Part shown: positions 45,787 through 55,503 of the stretch, one piece after another
Layout of the letters: each line of letters begins with the position of its first letter
Position numbering within the stretch: the first letter of the stretch is position 1
Source of the DNA: Azolla caroliniana
Taxonomy: Eukaryota > Polypodiophyta
DNA length: 64,000 bases
Assembly: GCA_043228905.1 (NCBI GenBank)
Contig: JBHGNT010000013.1
Coordinates: 5,456,001 to 5,520,000 of the forward strand
Direction: 5' to 3'
Notes under the pieces: generated by a model
Seen by the model: only the letters and a program-made list of their open reading frames with translations
Database searches by the model: none
What the model was told of the DNA's origin: nothing
Position numbers and translations under genes: made by a program

Positions 45787-45865
45787 CCGACTTTGGTTTG
45801 GGCCCCATTTAGTTGCGCGATGCCCTCGAGGATCCCAAAGAGCGGCATTCATTGTCCGTTGCTTT

Positions 45866-46310
45866 AGATTACTTCGTTAGAATCAAACACCGAGAAAGGG
45901 AATGGAGGTACAAATATACACATACACACAGACAATAAAAGAGAGAATACACAATATGTTTACGTGAAAAACCCTAAACGGGAAAAACCATGGGAATCGA
46001 CAAACTCCAACTATCACTATGTAAAAGAATACAAGAGGGAAACACAGAGGCAACGACCTCCTGCTCACAATCTTCACTTGGTGGCGGTTACAATAGAGAG
46101 TCACTCTATATTTCTCTCTCTCTCTCTCACTCTATATAGCTGTTACAACGATATGACAATAAGACTATTTATAGATATAGCCCCCAATGGGATCACTGAA
46201 ACATATTTACAAATATGTTTTCTAATCCGGTGAGAGGTTCTCACCGAGCCTTCTTCATCCGGTTCTCATCGGGCCTTCATATCCCATCCTGAGGGATCGA
46301 AATCCCAACA
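45866..46310 (-). repeat. Copia G 3' LTR (3'-truncated)
   Basis: It starts on the minus strand as TGTTGGGATTTCGATCCC at 46310 and aligns with the 5' LTR, but the last 36 or so bases (the CGCGTATTTTGCAACA end) are missing at 45866, where the tRNA-like array begins. Confidence 0.88.
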
Positions 46311-46325
46311 ATCTCCCCCTTCACT
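46311..46325 (-). other. Copia G polypurine tract
   Basis: Minus strand GAGTGAAGGGGGAGAT directly precedes the LTR start TGTTGG, the expected plus-strand primer. Confidence 0.85.
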
Positions 46326-46557
46326 CCGGCATGGGATGTCTTACCAGTCCAATCCACTTCCGACATGCATCCAACTTGTTGGGCAGTAGCACCTTGGTCA
46401 GCATATCCAAGTGTGGATCTTCGTCAACACGAACTCTCGATCTTCCACTCGCTCCCGGATCCAGTGGTACCTGCGTTGGATGTGCTTCGTCCGGGAATGG
46501 TATGCCGCGCTCTTTGCAATGTGGATGGCACTTTGACTGTCGCAGTAGAGCCGATAT

Positions 46558-46975
46558 TTGTCAGAACCAAGGATAAAAGATAGAGTGATGGAAGAAGGAT
46601 ATTAGAGAACACGAGAAGAAAGGAACGAAATACTAAGAGAAGAATGGATGTATAAGATAGAGAAAGAAAGAGAATGGATACAAGATATGTAATGAGAGCT
46701 AAACACTGGTGTTGATTCGAATTGATTTGAGAATACATGTATGCCCTTATTTATAGGTTCCTATAGAATAGCTTAGAGATTTCTAGAATGTTCTAGACCT
46801 AGAATGCTCTAGGACATTCTAGAACATTCTAGAATAATCTAGAGGTTTTACAATAATCAATGTAATATAAGAAGTAGCTTTTATTGTTTCATATAACAAT
46901 AAGCTATCTTAATGGTTGAGGTTTTCAAGTATGGATTACAAGGTTCGAGGTTCAAGTCCAGGTGACGCCATAATG
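46558..46975 (-). mobile_element. LTR-like insert with heat-shock-type promoter (bounds approximate)
   Basis: About 415 bp split the copia G RNase H. The plus-strand ends are TGTCAGAACC and GACGCCA, so either strand reads TG...CA, as in a solo LTR. On the minus strand a cluster of heat-shock elements precedes TATAAATA and a TCT-rich leader. The minus-strand start (TGGCGTCACCTGGACTTGAA) also resembles a tRNA 3' end complement. A clean target duplication was not found (only GTCA is shared), so the class is uncertain. Confidence 0.6.
46748..46834 (-). promoter_or_regulatory. Heat-shock element array and TATA box
   Basis: TTCTAGAACATTCTAGAA at 46817-46834 is a perfect four-module heat-shock element (TTCnnGAAnnTTCnnGAA). 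A second, TTCTAGAATGTTCTAGAC (46781-46798), has three perfect modules and one imperfect. TATAAATA on the minus strand (46755-46748) lies 26 bp downstream of the nearest module, the normal promoter order for that strand. Confidence 0.8.
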
Positions 46976-47233
46976 GTCATGTGTTCATGATAGTATTCTT
47001 CTTGCCGGATCCCTAGCTCTCCAATGAAGTCCTTCATCCATAGTATTTCCTTGCCGGCTTCCACCCGTGCCATGTACTCCGCTTCTGTAGTTGACAACGC
47101 AACCACTTTCTGTAGCCTTGATTGCCACATAACATCTCTCCTTGCATAAGTCATGATGTAATCTGATGTAGACCGACAGTTATCCGCATCAGCCGACATA
47201 TCCGAATTCGTGAATTTGTCAAGTTGGGGTTTA

Positions 47234-48210
47234 TCAGAGCCAAATCAGAGACACATACTCGAGGTGTCCTTCAAGTACCGGAGTATCCATTTTACCGTGT
47301 TCTAGTGCTCTCTTCCGGGATTGCTCATGAATCGGCTCACCACTCCGACTGCATATCCGATATCTAGTCGGGTACACACCATTGCAATACATCAAGCTCC
47401 CGACTGCAGAGGCATATGGTATCTTCATCATATCCGCCTTCTCGGCCTTTGTCTTCGGGCTTTGCTTACTGGATAATTTGCAGCTTGCCGGTAGTGTTGA
47501 TGCAACCGGTTTTGCATCCGACATGTTGAATTGCTGAAGCACCTTTGTCACGTACTTTTCCTATGACAGCCACAATTGCTTCTCCGACCAGTCTCGGATG
47601 ATATGCATCCCTAATATCTGTCTTGCCGGACCCAAGTCCTTCATTGAGAAGGTCTGGTCAAGCGTCTTCTTTAGCGTCTGAATCTTCCCTTGGTCTCGTC
47701 TGACGATCAACATGTTGTCCACATATAGGAGCAGTATCTGGAGGTCATCTCCATTCAATTTCTTCACAAATACGTACTGATCGGCCTATGTCTTGTGGTA
47801 CCCTTGACGGGTCATGAAGGAATCAAACTTCTGGTACCATTGCCGGGGAACCTGTTTCAATCCGTATAGGCTCTTCTTCAGCCAGCAAACCAGGTGCTCC
47901 TTCCCTTTCTTTATAAATACTTCCGGTTGCTGCATGTAGATCTCTTTTTCGAGGTCACTGTGGAGGAACGTCGTCTTCACGTCTAACTACTCTACCTCAA
48001 GGTCCATGCTTGCCGCTGTGCTCGGCACCGTCCGGATGGAAGTCATCTTTACTACCGGGGCAAATATTTCGTCGAAGTCCACTCCCTTCTTTTGCTGAAA
48101 CCCCTCCACCACGATCCTGGCTTTGTATCTCAGGGGGTTACTGGAATCTCCAAGTTTCAGCTTGTACACCCATTTGTTCTAGAGTGCCCTCTTCCCTTTC
48201 GGCAACTCCA
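47234..48210 (-). pseudogene. Copia G reverse transcriptase
   Basis: RT runs right to left: NPLRYKARIVVEGFQQKKGV, VDFDEIFAPVVKMTSIRTV, KTTFLHSDLEKEIYMQQPEV, CWLKKSLYGLKQVPRQWYQK, LLLYVDNMLIV (about 47715), SMKDLGPARQILGMHI and LPASCKLSSKQSP. The catalytic motif is YVDN where YVDD is expected, a single G-to-A change on the coding strand. Stops separate the pieces (near 47983, 47770, 47555). It is inactive. Confidence 0.87.
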
Positions 48211-50000
48211 CCAATTCATAAGTGTGGTTCTCATATAGGGAATCCATCTCATCCTGCATGGCACTTAACTAGTTTCGGCTATGGGTGTCCTCCTTTGCAT
48301 CATCAAATCTTTCTGGCTTCCCCTCACCGGTTAGCAACATACGCTCTGCATCCGGAAATCTCCGAGGGGGCCTTCACTCTCCAAGAGAATATATCTGACA
48401 TTGGCTTTCGGCAACCGGCTCCTTCATTTGTTCTTCATCTGAATCTGATTAGGGGTCCTGTCCGGTTCCAGTTTCCACTTCCTCTTCTTTTTCTTCTTCG
48501 GTCGGTTCGGGTTCTGCTTCAAAACCGGCCAGTTCTTCGAGTGTCAGTCAGCTCCTTGCCAGGTAGGTCCATGTCTCATCGAACTGATCCTTACCGGTCG
48601 ACTCAGAGTTCATTATCTTCTTCTCTGACTCCCAGTCGGCAAGGTCTTGTCCTCCATGAAGATAATATCTCGACTCCGAAACACCTTCTTGTCGACTAGG
48701 TCCCACACTCGGTAGCCGAACTCATCATCTCCGTATCCGAGGAATATGCAAGACCGGGACTTTGGATCCAGCTTTGCTCTCTAGTCCTTTGCAACATGGA
48801 CATAGGCAAAACACCCAAACACCTTTAGATGTCGGTAAGACACTTCCTTACCGGTCCATACTCTCTGCGGTGTGTCTCCGTCCCAGTGTACTGAGGGTGT
48901 TCTATGTATCACGTACATTGCTTTCGACAACGCCTCAACCCAAAACATCTTGGGAAACTTGGCATGTGCTAGCTGTTAGGAAACAGGTCCCTCCGGATAG
49001 GAAGTGAGAAGAACAGTGTTGATGAGAATCCGGATGTGGAGTACCTGGCAACGGAAGACCCGGTGAGAACCGGATGATGAGTACCCGACAAGGAAGATCC
49101 GGTGAGAACCGGATGTTGCAGGCCCAGTGAGAACCTCTCATTGGATGGAAGGGGCAAATATGTAAATATGTTCCAAAGAGCCCACTGGGGCTATATTTGT
49201 AAATAGCCCGAAAGTCATATTAGTATAAATATGACCTAGAGCAAACTTAATAGTAATGATGATAGAGTTATTGGTATAACTTTTGTATAGTGCGTAAGAG
49301 AGAGAGAGAGAGCGATATACAGAGATTGTGTCTCTATTATAAACCGCCGCTAGGCGAAGATTGTGAGCAAGAGGTCGTTGCCTCTGTGCTCCCTGTTATA
49401 TTCTTCTTACAGAGTGATAGTTTGGAGTCTGTGGACTCCCGTGGTTTTTCCCTCTCAGGGTTTTCCACGTTAATATCTTGTGTATTCTCTTTTTGTTTTG
49501 TGTACTTACCTCCATTCCCATTTCGTCCGTGTTTTGATTGTCATCAAGTGATCTACGCTTCGGTTGTGGCTGGAGCATCAAGTAATCCGCGTATTGCACA
49601 TCACGAGCATACTCCGGACTCTCTCCATTACAGTCTGGTTCATCCTCTCGGCCAGCCCATTTAGTTCCGGCGTCTTGGACACGGTAAATTCGAGCCGGAT
49701 TCCCTTCGACCAGCAGTACTCCTCGAACTGCCCCCGGTATTCTCCTCTGTTATCTGCTTGAACCGCCTTCAGCTTGTGGCCGGTTTCCCTTTCCACTCTC
49801 GCGTGGAGCTGCTTGAAGACGGATAGTACCTGATCCTTGGTGTTCAACGGTGTGGACCACAACTTCCGACTGTGGTCATCTATGAACGTTACGAAGTACT
49901 ACGATCTGGCATGTGACTTCGTGTCTACTTGACACACATCGGTATGCACCAACTCAAGTGGTGCATTCGATCTCATTGGTGGCCTTGACCGGAAGGAGGT
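48211..50000 (-). pseudogene. Copia G integrase, split by a solo LTR
   Basis: The core starts near 49960 (APLELVHTDVCQVD) and continues YFVTFIDDHSRKLW, KLKAVQADNRGEYRGQFEEY (second Asp) and TPELNGLAERMNQTVMERVR (Glu). It is interrupted at about 49604 by the solo LTR and resumes at 48973 with FPKMFWVEALS, then RVWTGKEVSYRHLKVFGCFA, CIFLGYGDDEFGYRVWDLV and FRSRDIIFMED to about 48650. A Glu/Thr/Pro-rich linker to RT follows (GTGQDP, EEKEEEV). The D,D,E residues remain but the frame is broken. Confidence 0.86.
48974..49603 (+). repeat. Solo LTR, copia F family
   Basis: It runs from TGTTAGGAAACAGGTCCCTCC to a CATCA end, about 630 bp, with no internal region. The flanking CTAGC (48969-48973) and CGAGC (49604-49608) are a 5-bp duplication with one mismatch. 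A TATA box lies near 49221 (GTATAAATATG). Removing it restores the copia G integrase codons. Confidence 0.84.
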
Positions 50001-51418
50001 TCAATTTTGCTTACCGGCTAGGTAGTTGGTGCACTTCTCAAGTTGCACGTCTTTCACCGGAATGAGGTTGTCTTCGGCAAGCCTTGTCATCCCCTTCTCG
50101 CTCATATGACACAATCTCTTGTGCCACAACTCACCGGTAGTGTCGGAAGCAACGTTCACTTCTTCCCGGCATAACTGGGCGTTCATCAAGTAGAAAGTGT
50201 TGACTTTCCGGGTCCGAGCCACTATTAGGCTCCCTTTGCTGAACTTCATTAGCTTGTTCCGGATGCTACTTGTGTAGCCTTCATCATCTACCTGATCGGC
50301 TGATAGTACGCTTTGTCGAACCTCAGGAACGTGCCGAACATCCTTCAGCAGCAACTTGCATCCGGTTGGTGTTGTCAACCACACGTGTCCTATGTCGACA
50401 ATTCGGCATGTTCCTTCATTCCCCATCCGGACACAATCGTGCTCACTGGTTGTGTAGGATGAGAAGCATTTCCGGTCTAGGGTAAGATGGAACGATGCTC
50501 TAGAATCGAAAACCCATGTTGTCTGGTTGTCGGCAAGGTTCAACTCACTCTCCTCGGTGATGAGCATTAGTTCCTCTTCACTTGCCGCGATCGTCGTCGT
50601 TCCCTTCCGGTCCGGTCCTCTCCAATCCGAACCATTTCGGTCTGGAGACCGCTTCGAATCGGTGTTGTCAGTTCCCTTGTCCTTCCAGAAATGCTGAGTG
50701 TTCTTCTGGAAACGGCCCGGCTTGCCGCAATAGAAGCAAGCGTGCCTCCCCGTTGACTTTGGCCGTGTCCCCAATTTTTCCCAGTTCTTGGGACTCCGGT
50801 TTCTTTGCCTTCCATGTTCTGATCCGGTAAGCAGCCCTTTGGGGCCCGAGATCACCTCTTTGTCTTTTCGACATGCCTCCTCATCTAGCAAGCTCGACTT
50901 GACTCTCGCTAGGGATAGTTGTTTTCCTTCCGGCCCAACGTTGCCCAATGTGACAACTAATGTCTCCCAACTATCTGGGAGGGAACCGAGTAGGAGTAAT
51001 GCTAGTACCTCATCTAGAAGAGGTACTTCGAACGACGTTGCCTGGTGTATCAGTCCCAGGAAGGAATTAATGTGCTGCGGCATGCTAGAGCCATCTTGGT
51101 ACTAGAGCCTCACTAGCTTCTGGAATATCGAAAGATAATGTTTGAAAGATAATGTCGATCTTCTCCTAGAGCTCATGAGCCTTGCTCTCTTCATTGAAGT
51201 TGTTGTACATGATCATGGCGATGAAGCACCGGATGTACGCCATTTGTCTTCATGTGCATCACTTCCCATATCATGGCATCAATCTTGTCTGGTCTTGCGT
51301 CCCCGAACTGCACCGGCAGCCAAAGATCTTTAACCACGAGCATGTCCCTCAACTTCGACTTCCACACTAAGTAGTTAGAGTTGGTGAGCTTGAACATGCT
51401 GCCAAACAAATCTTCCAT
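50001..51418 (-). pseudogene. Copia G gag-protease
   Basis: Gag begins at 51418 (MEDLFGSMFKLTNSNYLVWK), 15 bp from the primer site. After a shift near 51190 it is open from 51083 to 50001 (360 codons). Its zinc knuckle CFYCGKPGRFQKNTQ has lost the His and last Cys pattern. The protease reads WVFDSRASFHLT (about 50520), with DSRA for DSGA, so it is inactive. The pre-integrase region (GELWHKRLCHMSEKGMTRLA) ends the frame. Family and order match copia A0. Confidence 0.88.
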
Positions 51419-51432
51419 TCTTTATGTTGTTC

Positions 51433-51444
51433 GCTCTGATACCA
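51433..51444 (-). other. Copia G primer binding site
   Basis: Minus strand TGGTATCAGAGC, a perfect initiator tRNA-Met site, begins 3 bases after the LTR end. Confidence 0.93.
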
Positions 51445-51447
51445 TAT

Positions 51448-52921
51448 TGTTGCAAAATACGCGGAATATTACTCGGCCACAACCGAGCCATTAGATTACT
51501 TCGATAGAATCAAACACCGAGAAAGGGAATGAAGGTAAATATACACGTACACATAGACAATAAAAGAGAGAATACACAATATTTTTATGTGGAAAACCCT
51601 AAACGGGAAAAACCACAGGTGTCCACAAACTCCAGCTATCACTATGTAAAAGAATACAACATTGAAACATAGAGGCCACGACCTCATGCTCACAATCTTC
51701 GCCTGGCGCCAGTTGCAACAGAGACTCACTCTATAGCTATCTCTATCTCTCACTGTACAACTGTTACAATGATAATGGCAACTACTTCATACTAAAATGG
51801 TTTGCGCTAGGAATATCCAAGGCTGGAACTTTGGATCCAGCTTTGCTCTCTAGTCCTTTGCATCATGCACGCATGCAAAGACACCCAAACACCTTCAGAT
51901 GTCGGTAAAACGCTTCCTTACCGGTCCATACTCTTTGCGGTGTGTCTCCGTCCAAGAGTACTGAGGGTGATCTGTTTATCACGTATGTCGTTGTCGACAG
52001 CGCCTCAGCCCAAAACGTCTTTGGTAACTTGGCATGTGCCAGCATTCTCGGGACTGTCTCCATTATGGTCCGGTTCATCCTCTCGGCCAGTCCGTTTAAT
52101 TCTGACATCTTCGGCGTGGTAAATTCGAGCCGGATTCCCTTCGAGCGGCAGTACTCCTCGAACTACCCCTGGTATTCTCCTCTATGATCTGCTCGTACCG
52201 CCTTCAGCTTCTGGCCGGTCTCCCTTTCCACTCTCGCGTGGAGCTCCTTGAAGACGAATAGCACCTGATCCTTCGTCTTCAGCGGTGTGGCCCACAACTT
52301 CCGGTTGTGGTCATCTATGAACGTCATGAAGTAGTGTGATCCGGCATGTGACTTCGTGTCTACCTGACACACATCGGTATGCACCAGCTCAAATGGTGCA
52401 TTCGGTCTCATCGATGGCCTTGACCGGAAGGAGGTCCGGTTTTGCTTACCGGCCAGGTAGTCTGTGCACTTCTCCAGGTGCACGTCTTTCACCGGAATGA
52501 GGTTGACTTCGGCAAGCCTTCTCATCCCCTTCTCACTCATACGACACAATCTCTTGTGCCACAGCTCACTGGTAGCGTCGGAAGCAACGTTCACTTCTTC
52601 CCGGCATAACTGGGCGTTCATCAGGTACAAAGTGTTGATTTTCCGGGCCTCGGCCACTATTAGGTTCCCTTTGCTGAACTTCATTACTCTGTTCCGATAG
52701 TACAATGATAATGGCAACTAATTCATTCTAAAATGGTTTGCCATAGGTCATATTTATACTAATATGACTTAAAAACTATTTACAGATATAACCCCCAATG
52801 GGCTCCCGGAAACATATTTACAAATATTTCTCTTCATGCGGTGAGAGGTTCTCACTGGGCCTTGTTCATCCGGTTCTCACTGGGGCTACATATCCCATCC
52901 AGAGGGATCGAAATCCCAATA
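51448..52921 (-). repeat. Copia G 5' LTR interrupted by captured DNA
   Basis: LTR sequence occupies 51448-51810 and 52701-52921. A stretch of about 45 bp (ACAATGATAATGGCAACT and on) is present on both sides of the interruption (51765-51809 and 52701-52743). The outer end reads TATTGGGATTTCG where TGTTGGG is expected. Confidence 0.85.
51811..52700 (-). pseudogene. Captured copia pre-integrase/integrase fragment in the G LTR
   Basis: The 890-bp minus-strand fragment encodes MKFSKGNLIVAEARKINTLY, ELWHKRLCRMSEKGMRRLAE, HTDVCQVDTKSHAGSHYFMT, AVRADHRGEY and SELNGLAERMNRTIMETVPR, then RVWTGKEAFYRHLKVFGCL. It is from the same family as copia G and A0 but differs from G's own copy. It has no LTR of its own. 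Confidence 0.87.
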
Positions 52922-53905
52922 GGTATGCACCGCCATCGAATTGGCTTTGTGCTTGATTACGAAGGCAAGGCTCGTTCCGGCTCTCCTTGAGCCTTCTGCC
53001 TAGTGCGATCTTTGACGCCTATCTACATCTCCTTGGCTTGATCCAGCTTTGTCCGAATCATCTCGTTTTCTCAAGCACTGGCTCTCTCTATGGCCCTTCT
53101 TGCCACATGACAATCAACCCGTTGCGTCCTTCCCTTGCCGGGTCCCGGAGCCGCTATGACTCCCCCTAGTTATGGAGTGTCCATAGCTGCTTTTGGCATT
53201 TTAATTATGCCGACCTTTCTACTCTGGTCGACCGCCTCCATTGCGCACCGATCCGCCTCGTCCACCATGACCACAGGGCTTGTTTGCCCCCGTGTATAAC
53301 ATCTTGTCATCAGTGTGTGTATTCGTCGACGCACCTACATGGTTTTCCTCTAAGAGCAACATCGATTGAAGCTCAAAGGAGAATGGCATATTCTCCCTCA
53401 TGTAGACCGCCGTTCCGAATGCACCGAACTTTGACCCTAGCCCACCAAGACAAACCTGCACTATTTCATGTTCCTTGACATTCACGTTGATGGAGGAAAG
53501 AAAGTCATAGAAATCCTTGATTTGGGTTGTATAGTCGGGCAAAGACAAATCTTTCTATCGGATATTGCTAAGCTCCTACCTAAGCTGCAACTTCCTTGCT
53601 ATTGTGCTAGTGGCAAGAATCCTCTTGAGATTCACCCACGTATCCTTTACCGTCTTGCCATCCCGAATGTAGCTCAAGAACTGGTCGCTCATACAGGATG
53701 CAAAGTAGTAGAGAATTCTGCTTGCCGCTTGTCCCCAAGTCAGAAAATCTCCGTGTGTTGATTTGGGTGTTGCATCATTAGCTCCTTGGACATAACTCCA
53801 ATAAGCAAGACCGAGCAGGTACTGGTGCATCTTGTATGACCAAGATGCGTAGTTGCTCTTGTCGAGCTTCTCAGTGGGTAGCGAGCTTCCCATTCCTCTG
53901 TCCAT
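52922..53905 (-). pseudogene. Copia M gag
   Basis: Gag starts at 53905 (MDRGMGSSLPTEKLDKSNYA) and is close to copia B Gag. A stop near 53576 breaks the frame, which continues MSLPDYTTQIKDFYDFLSSI and VQVCLGGLGSKFGAFGTAVY to 53219. Degraded knuckle sequence follows to 52930. Copia G is inserted at 52921; the rest of M is not visible on the left, where the tRNA-like array now lies. Confidence 0.86.
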
Positions 53906-53989
53906 ATTGTCATCATACCTTTTCCAGAAAACAAGGAAACTTGACTTTGTCTTTATCGCTTGCTTTTCTATCGGCTACAGAGGACACAT

Positions 53990-54363
53990 TGTAAAAGAAT
54001 ACATGCAGAAACTCGTGTGTAAAATACACAGAGTACACTACTCGAAAATATGACAATTTGGTAAAACACAGAAAACAAAGAGAAGAAGAAGAGGGAGAGA
54101 CGTCGAGATCAGACAACAGTTCTATTCCAAGAAAATAACACATTGTACATAGGATGCGCTCAAAGAGCGCTTTTATACAAGTCCATACGGACTGAGAGAA
54201 GGATTAACTCATACTTCAATGCTCATCAATGAGCCCCTACACTAACTCCCAAAATATATTCCTCCACGGAATATCTATCCAACGGCCTCTTGCTTTACGC
54301 ACCGCTACAGCCTCTCGTTGCGCGCCTGATTTATGCACCCAATATTGAGCTTGTATCTCAACA
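53990..54363 (-). repeat. Copia M 5' LTR
   Basis: On the minus strand it runs TGTTGAGATACAAGCTCAAT to CTTTTACA, 374 bp, with TATAAAAG near 54175. It is related to copia B and E LTRs. The primer site that should follow is deleted: LTR end is joined to a sequence matching the region about 25 bp further in. Confidence 0.86.
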
Positions 54364-54974
54364 TGAACTATCGATAATTTAAATGTCATGATGGATTACT
54401 ATTCTTTAAGAAACTCTTGTATGATCCTAATGGTTCTTGTCACCTTCGAGTAGTCCAAAATTGTCATGACACATATACAACTGGGAATTTCGGTAGTACT
54501 AAAACATTACATTTAGTACAACGATCATTTTGGTGGCCTCATATGGGGCGATTTGTCGAAGACTATGTTCGGACATGTCATACATATTGTATAGCAAAGA
54601 TGCTAAGACATCATCCATATGGTTTATTGGAACCATTACCGATTCCAAGCAAGCCGTGGTAATCCATTTCTCTAGATTTCATCACAGATCTTCCAGTTTT
54701 AAAGGGATTCGTTGCAATCTTAACAGTAGTAGATCAATATACAAAGACGACCCATTTTCTGCCTTATACTAAGGAAATCACTATTGAAGAAACCACCGAA
54801 ACCGTCATGCGTGAGGTATGTTGGCATCACACCCTTCCCGATAGTATCATTAGCAACCATGGACCCCAATTCCTCTTAAAGTTCTAGAAGCACCACTTCA
54901 AAATGCACAAGGTCACTTGTAACCTCTCCTTCACTACCACCTACGAATAGATGGACAAGCAGAATGAACAAATC
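54364..54974 (+). pseudogene. Chromovirus-type gypsy integrase fragment
   Basis: The zinc finger HDTYTTGNFGSTKTLHLVQR, FWWPHMGRFVEDYVRTCHTY is followed by core sequence SLDFITDLPVLKGFVA in another frame, and a second-Asp motif reading ISNHGPQF (Asp to Asn). Several stops are present. This finger type differs from the A/C/D and H integrases and resembles chromoviruses; no chromodomain remains. It is cut at 54974 by copia E. Confidence 0.82.
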
Positions 54975-55431
54975 TGTTGAGAGACAAGCTCAACATCGGC
55001 CGGATCGGCTGAAGAAGCCGAGGACCAGATCGGTTGGGACCGATCGGTTAAGCCGAATGCGTAAACCGGTACGCAGACCGGTGCGTAGGTAGGGCCGGAT
55101 TGGTGCGTAAACCGGGAGGCCCTTAGGGAAGATATTCCGTGAGGAATATATTTGGGAGTTAGTGTAGGAGCTCTTAATTAGCATTGAAGTACTGTCAGTA
55201 CTTCTGTCAGTCTTTCTAGGACTTGTATAAAAGTGTTCATTGAACACACATATGTATAGAGTGGTGAATAGAGATTGAGTATTTTTTGTTGAATATAGTT
55301 CTTGTGTTTTCTCTCTCTCACTCTCTCTGTCTCTCCCGCGTATACTGTGTAAGCTCAAGGCTCTCCATTAAACCTGAGTTTTCTTCCTTCTGTTCGGTCT
55401 TCATACTTGCTTCCGCACGCTACTTTTTACA
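54975..55431 (+). repeat. Copia E 5' LTR with primer site
   Basis: It runs TGTTGAGAGACAAGCTCAAC to TTTTTACA, 457 bp, with TATAAAAG near 55227. TGGTATCAGAGC (55432-55443), a perfect initiator tRNA-Met site, follows directly. Confidence 0.9.
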
Positions 55432-55503
55432 TGGTATCAGAGCGCGAGGGTTGAGAACCTCTCTGCAGCCAACACAGCTTGATGAAGAAGAATAAGAAGA
55501 ACG

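Larger units (their letters stand above)
44150..45865 (+). repeat. Tandem array of tRNA-Asp-like units
   Basis: Five units each hold a tRNA-Asp-like sequence plus a shared spacer (ACGTGTGTGATACGGGGACG, CACCCTGGGCCACATATCCG, GAGGATCCCTAAGAGC). The spacing of the tRNA-like parts is 446, 339, 316 and 289 bp. Segments 44962-45277 and 45278-45593 appear identical at 316 bp, showing a recent duplication. The array ends abruptly at 45865 against the truncated LTR of copia G. Confidence 0.88.
46322..47232 (-). pseudogene. Copia G RNase H, split by an insertion
   Basis: RNase H reads from SADADNCRSTSDYIMTYARR and STTEAEYMARVEAGKEILWM to EEYYHEHMT at about 46976. After the insert it resumes DKYRLYCDSQSAIHIAKSAA and HIQRRYHWIRERVEDRELRV, ending LVRHPMPE before the polypurine tract. 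The Asp in the GYSDADW-type motif region is altered. It belongs with the RT to its right. Confidence 0.84.
45866..52921 (-). mobile_element. Copia G, near-complete Ty1/copia element
   Basis: On the minus strand: 5' LTR (51448-52921, interrupted), primer site, gag, protease, integrase, RT, RNase H, polypurine tract and 3' LTR (45866-46310, truncated). It belongs to the same family as copia A0. It is inserted in copia M gag (52922 onward). Three foreign pieces lie inside: an LTR-like insert with heat-shock elements, a solo LTR, and a captured pol fragment in the 5' LTR. Confidence 0.92.

Noticed and set aside
44150-45865. CRISPR-like or satellite array
   Set aside because: The repeats are hundreds of bases long, contain tRNA-like cores and are in a eukaryotic repeat setting; no CRISPR features are present.
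46558-46975. SINE with internal pol III promoter
   Set aside because: One end resembles a tRNA 3' end, but no box A/box B pair at proper spacing and no poly(A) tail were seen; the TATA and heat-shock elements favour an LTR.
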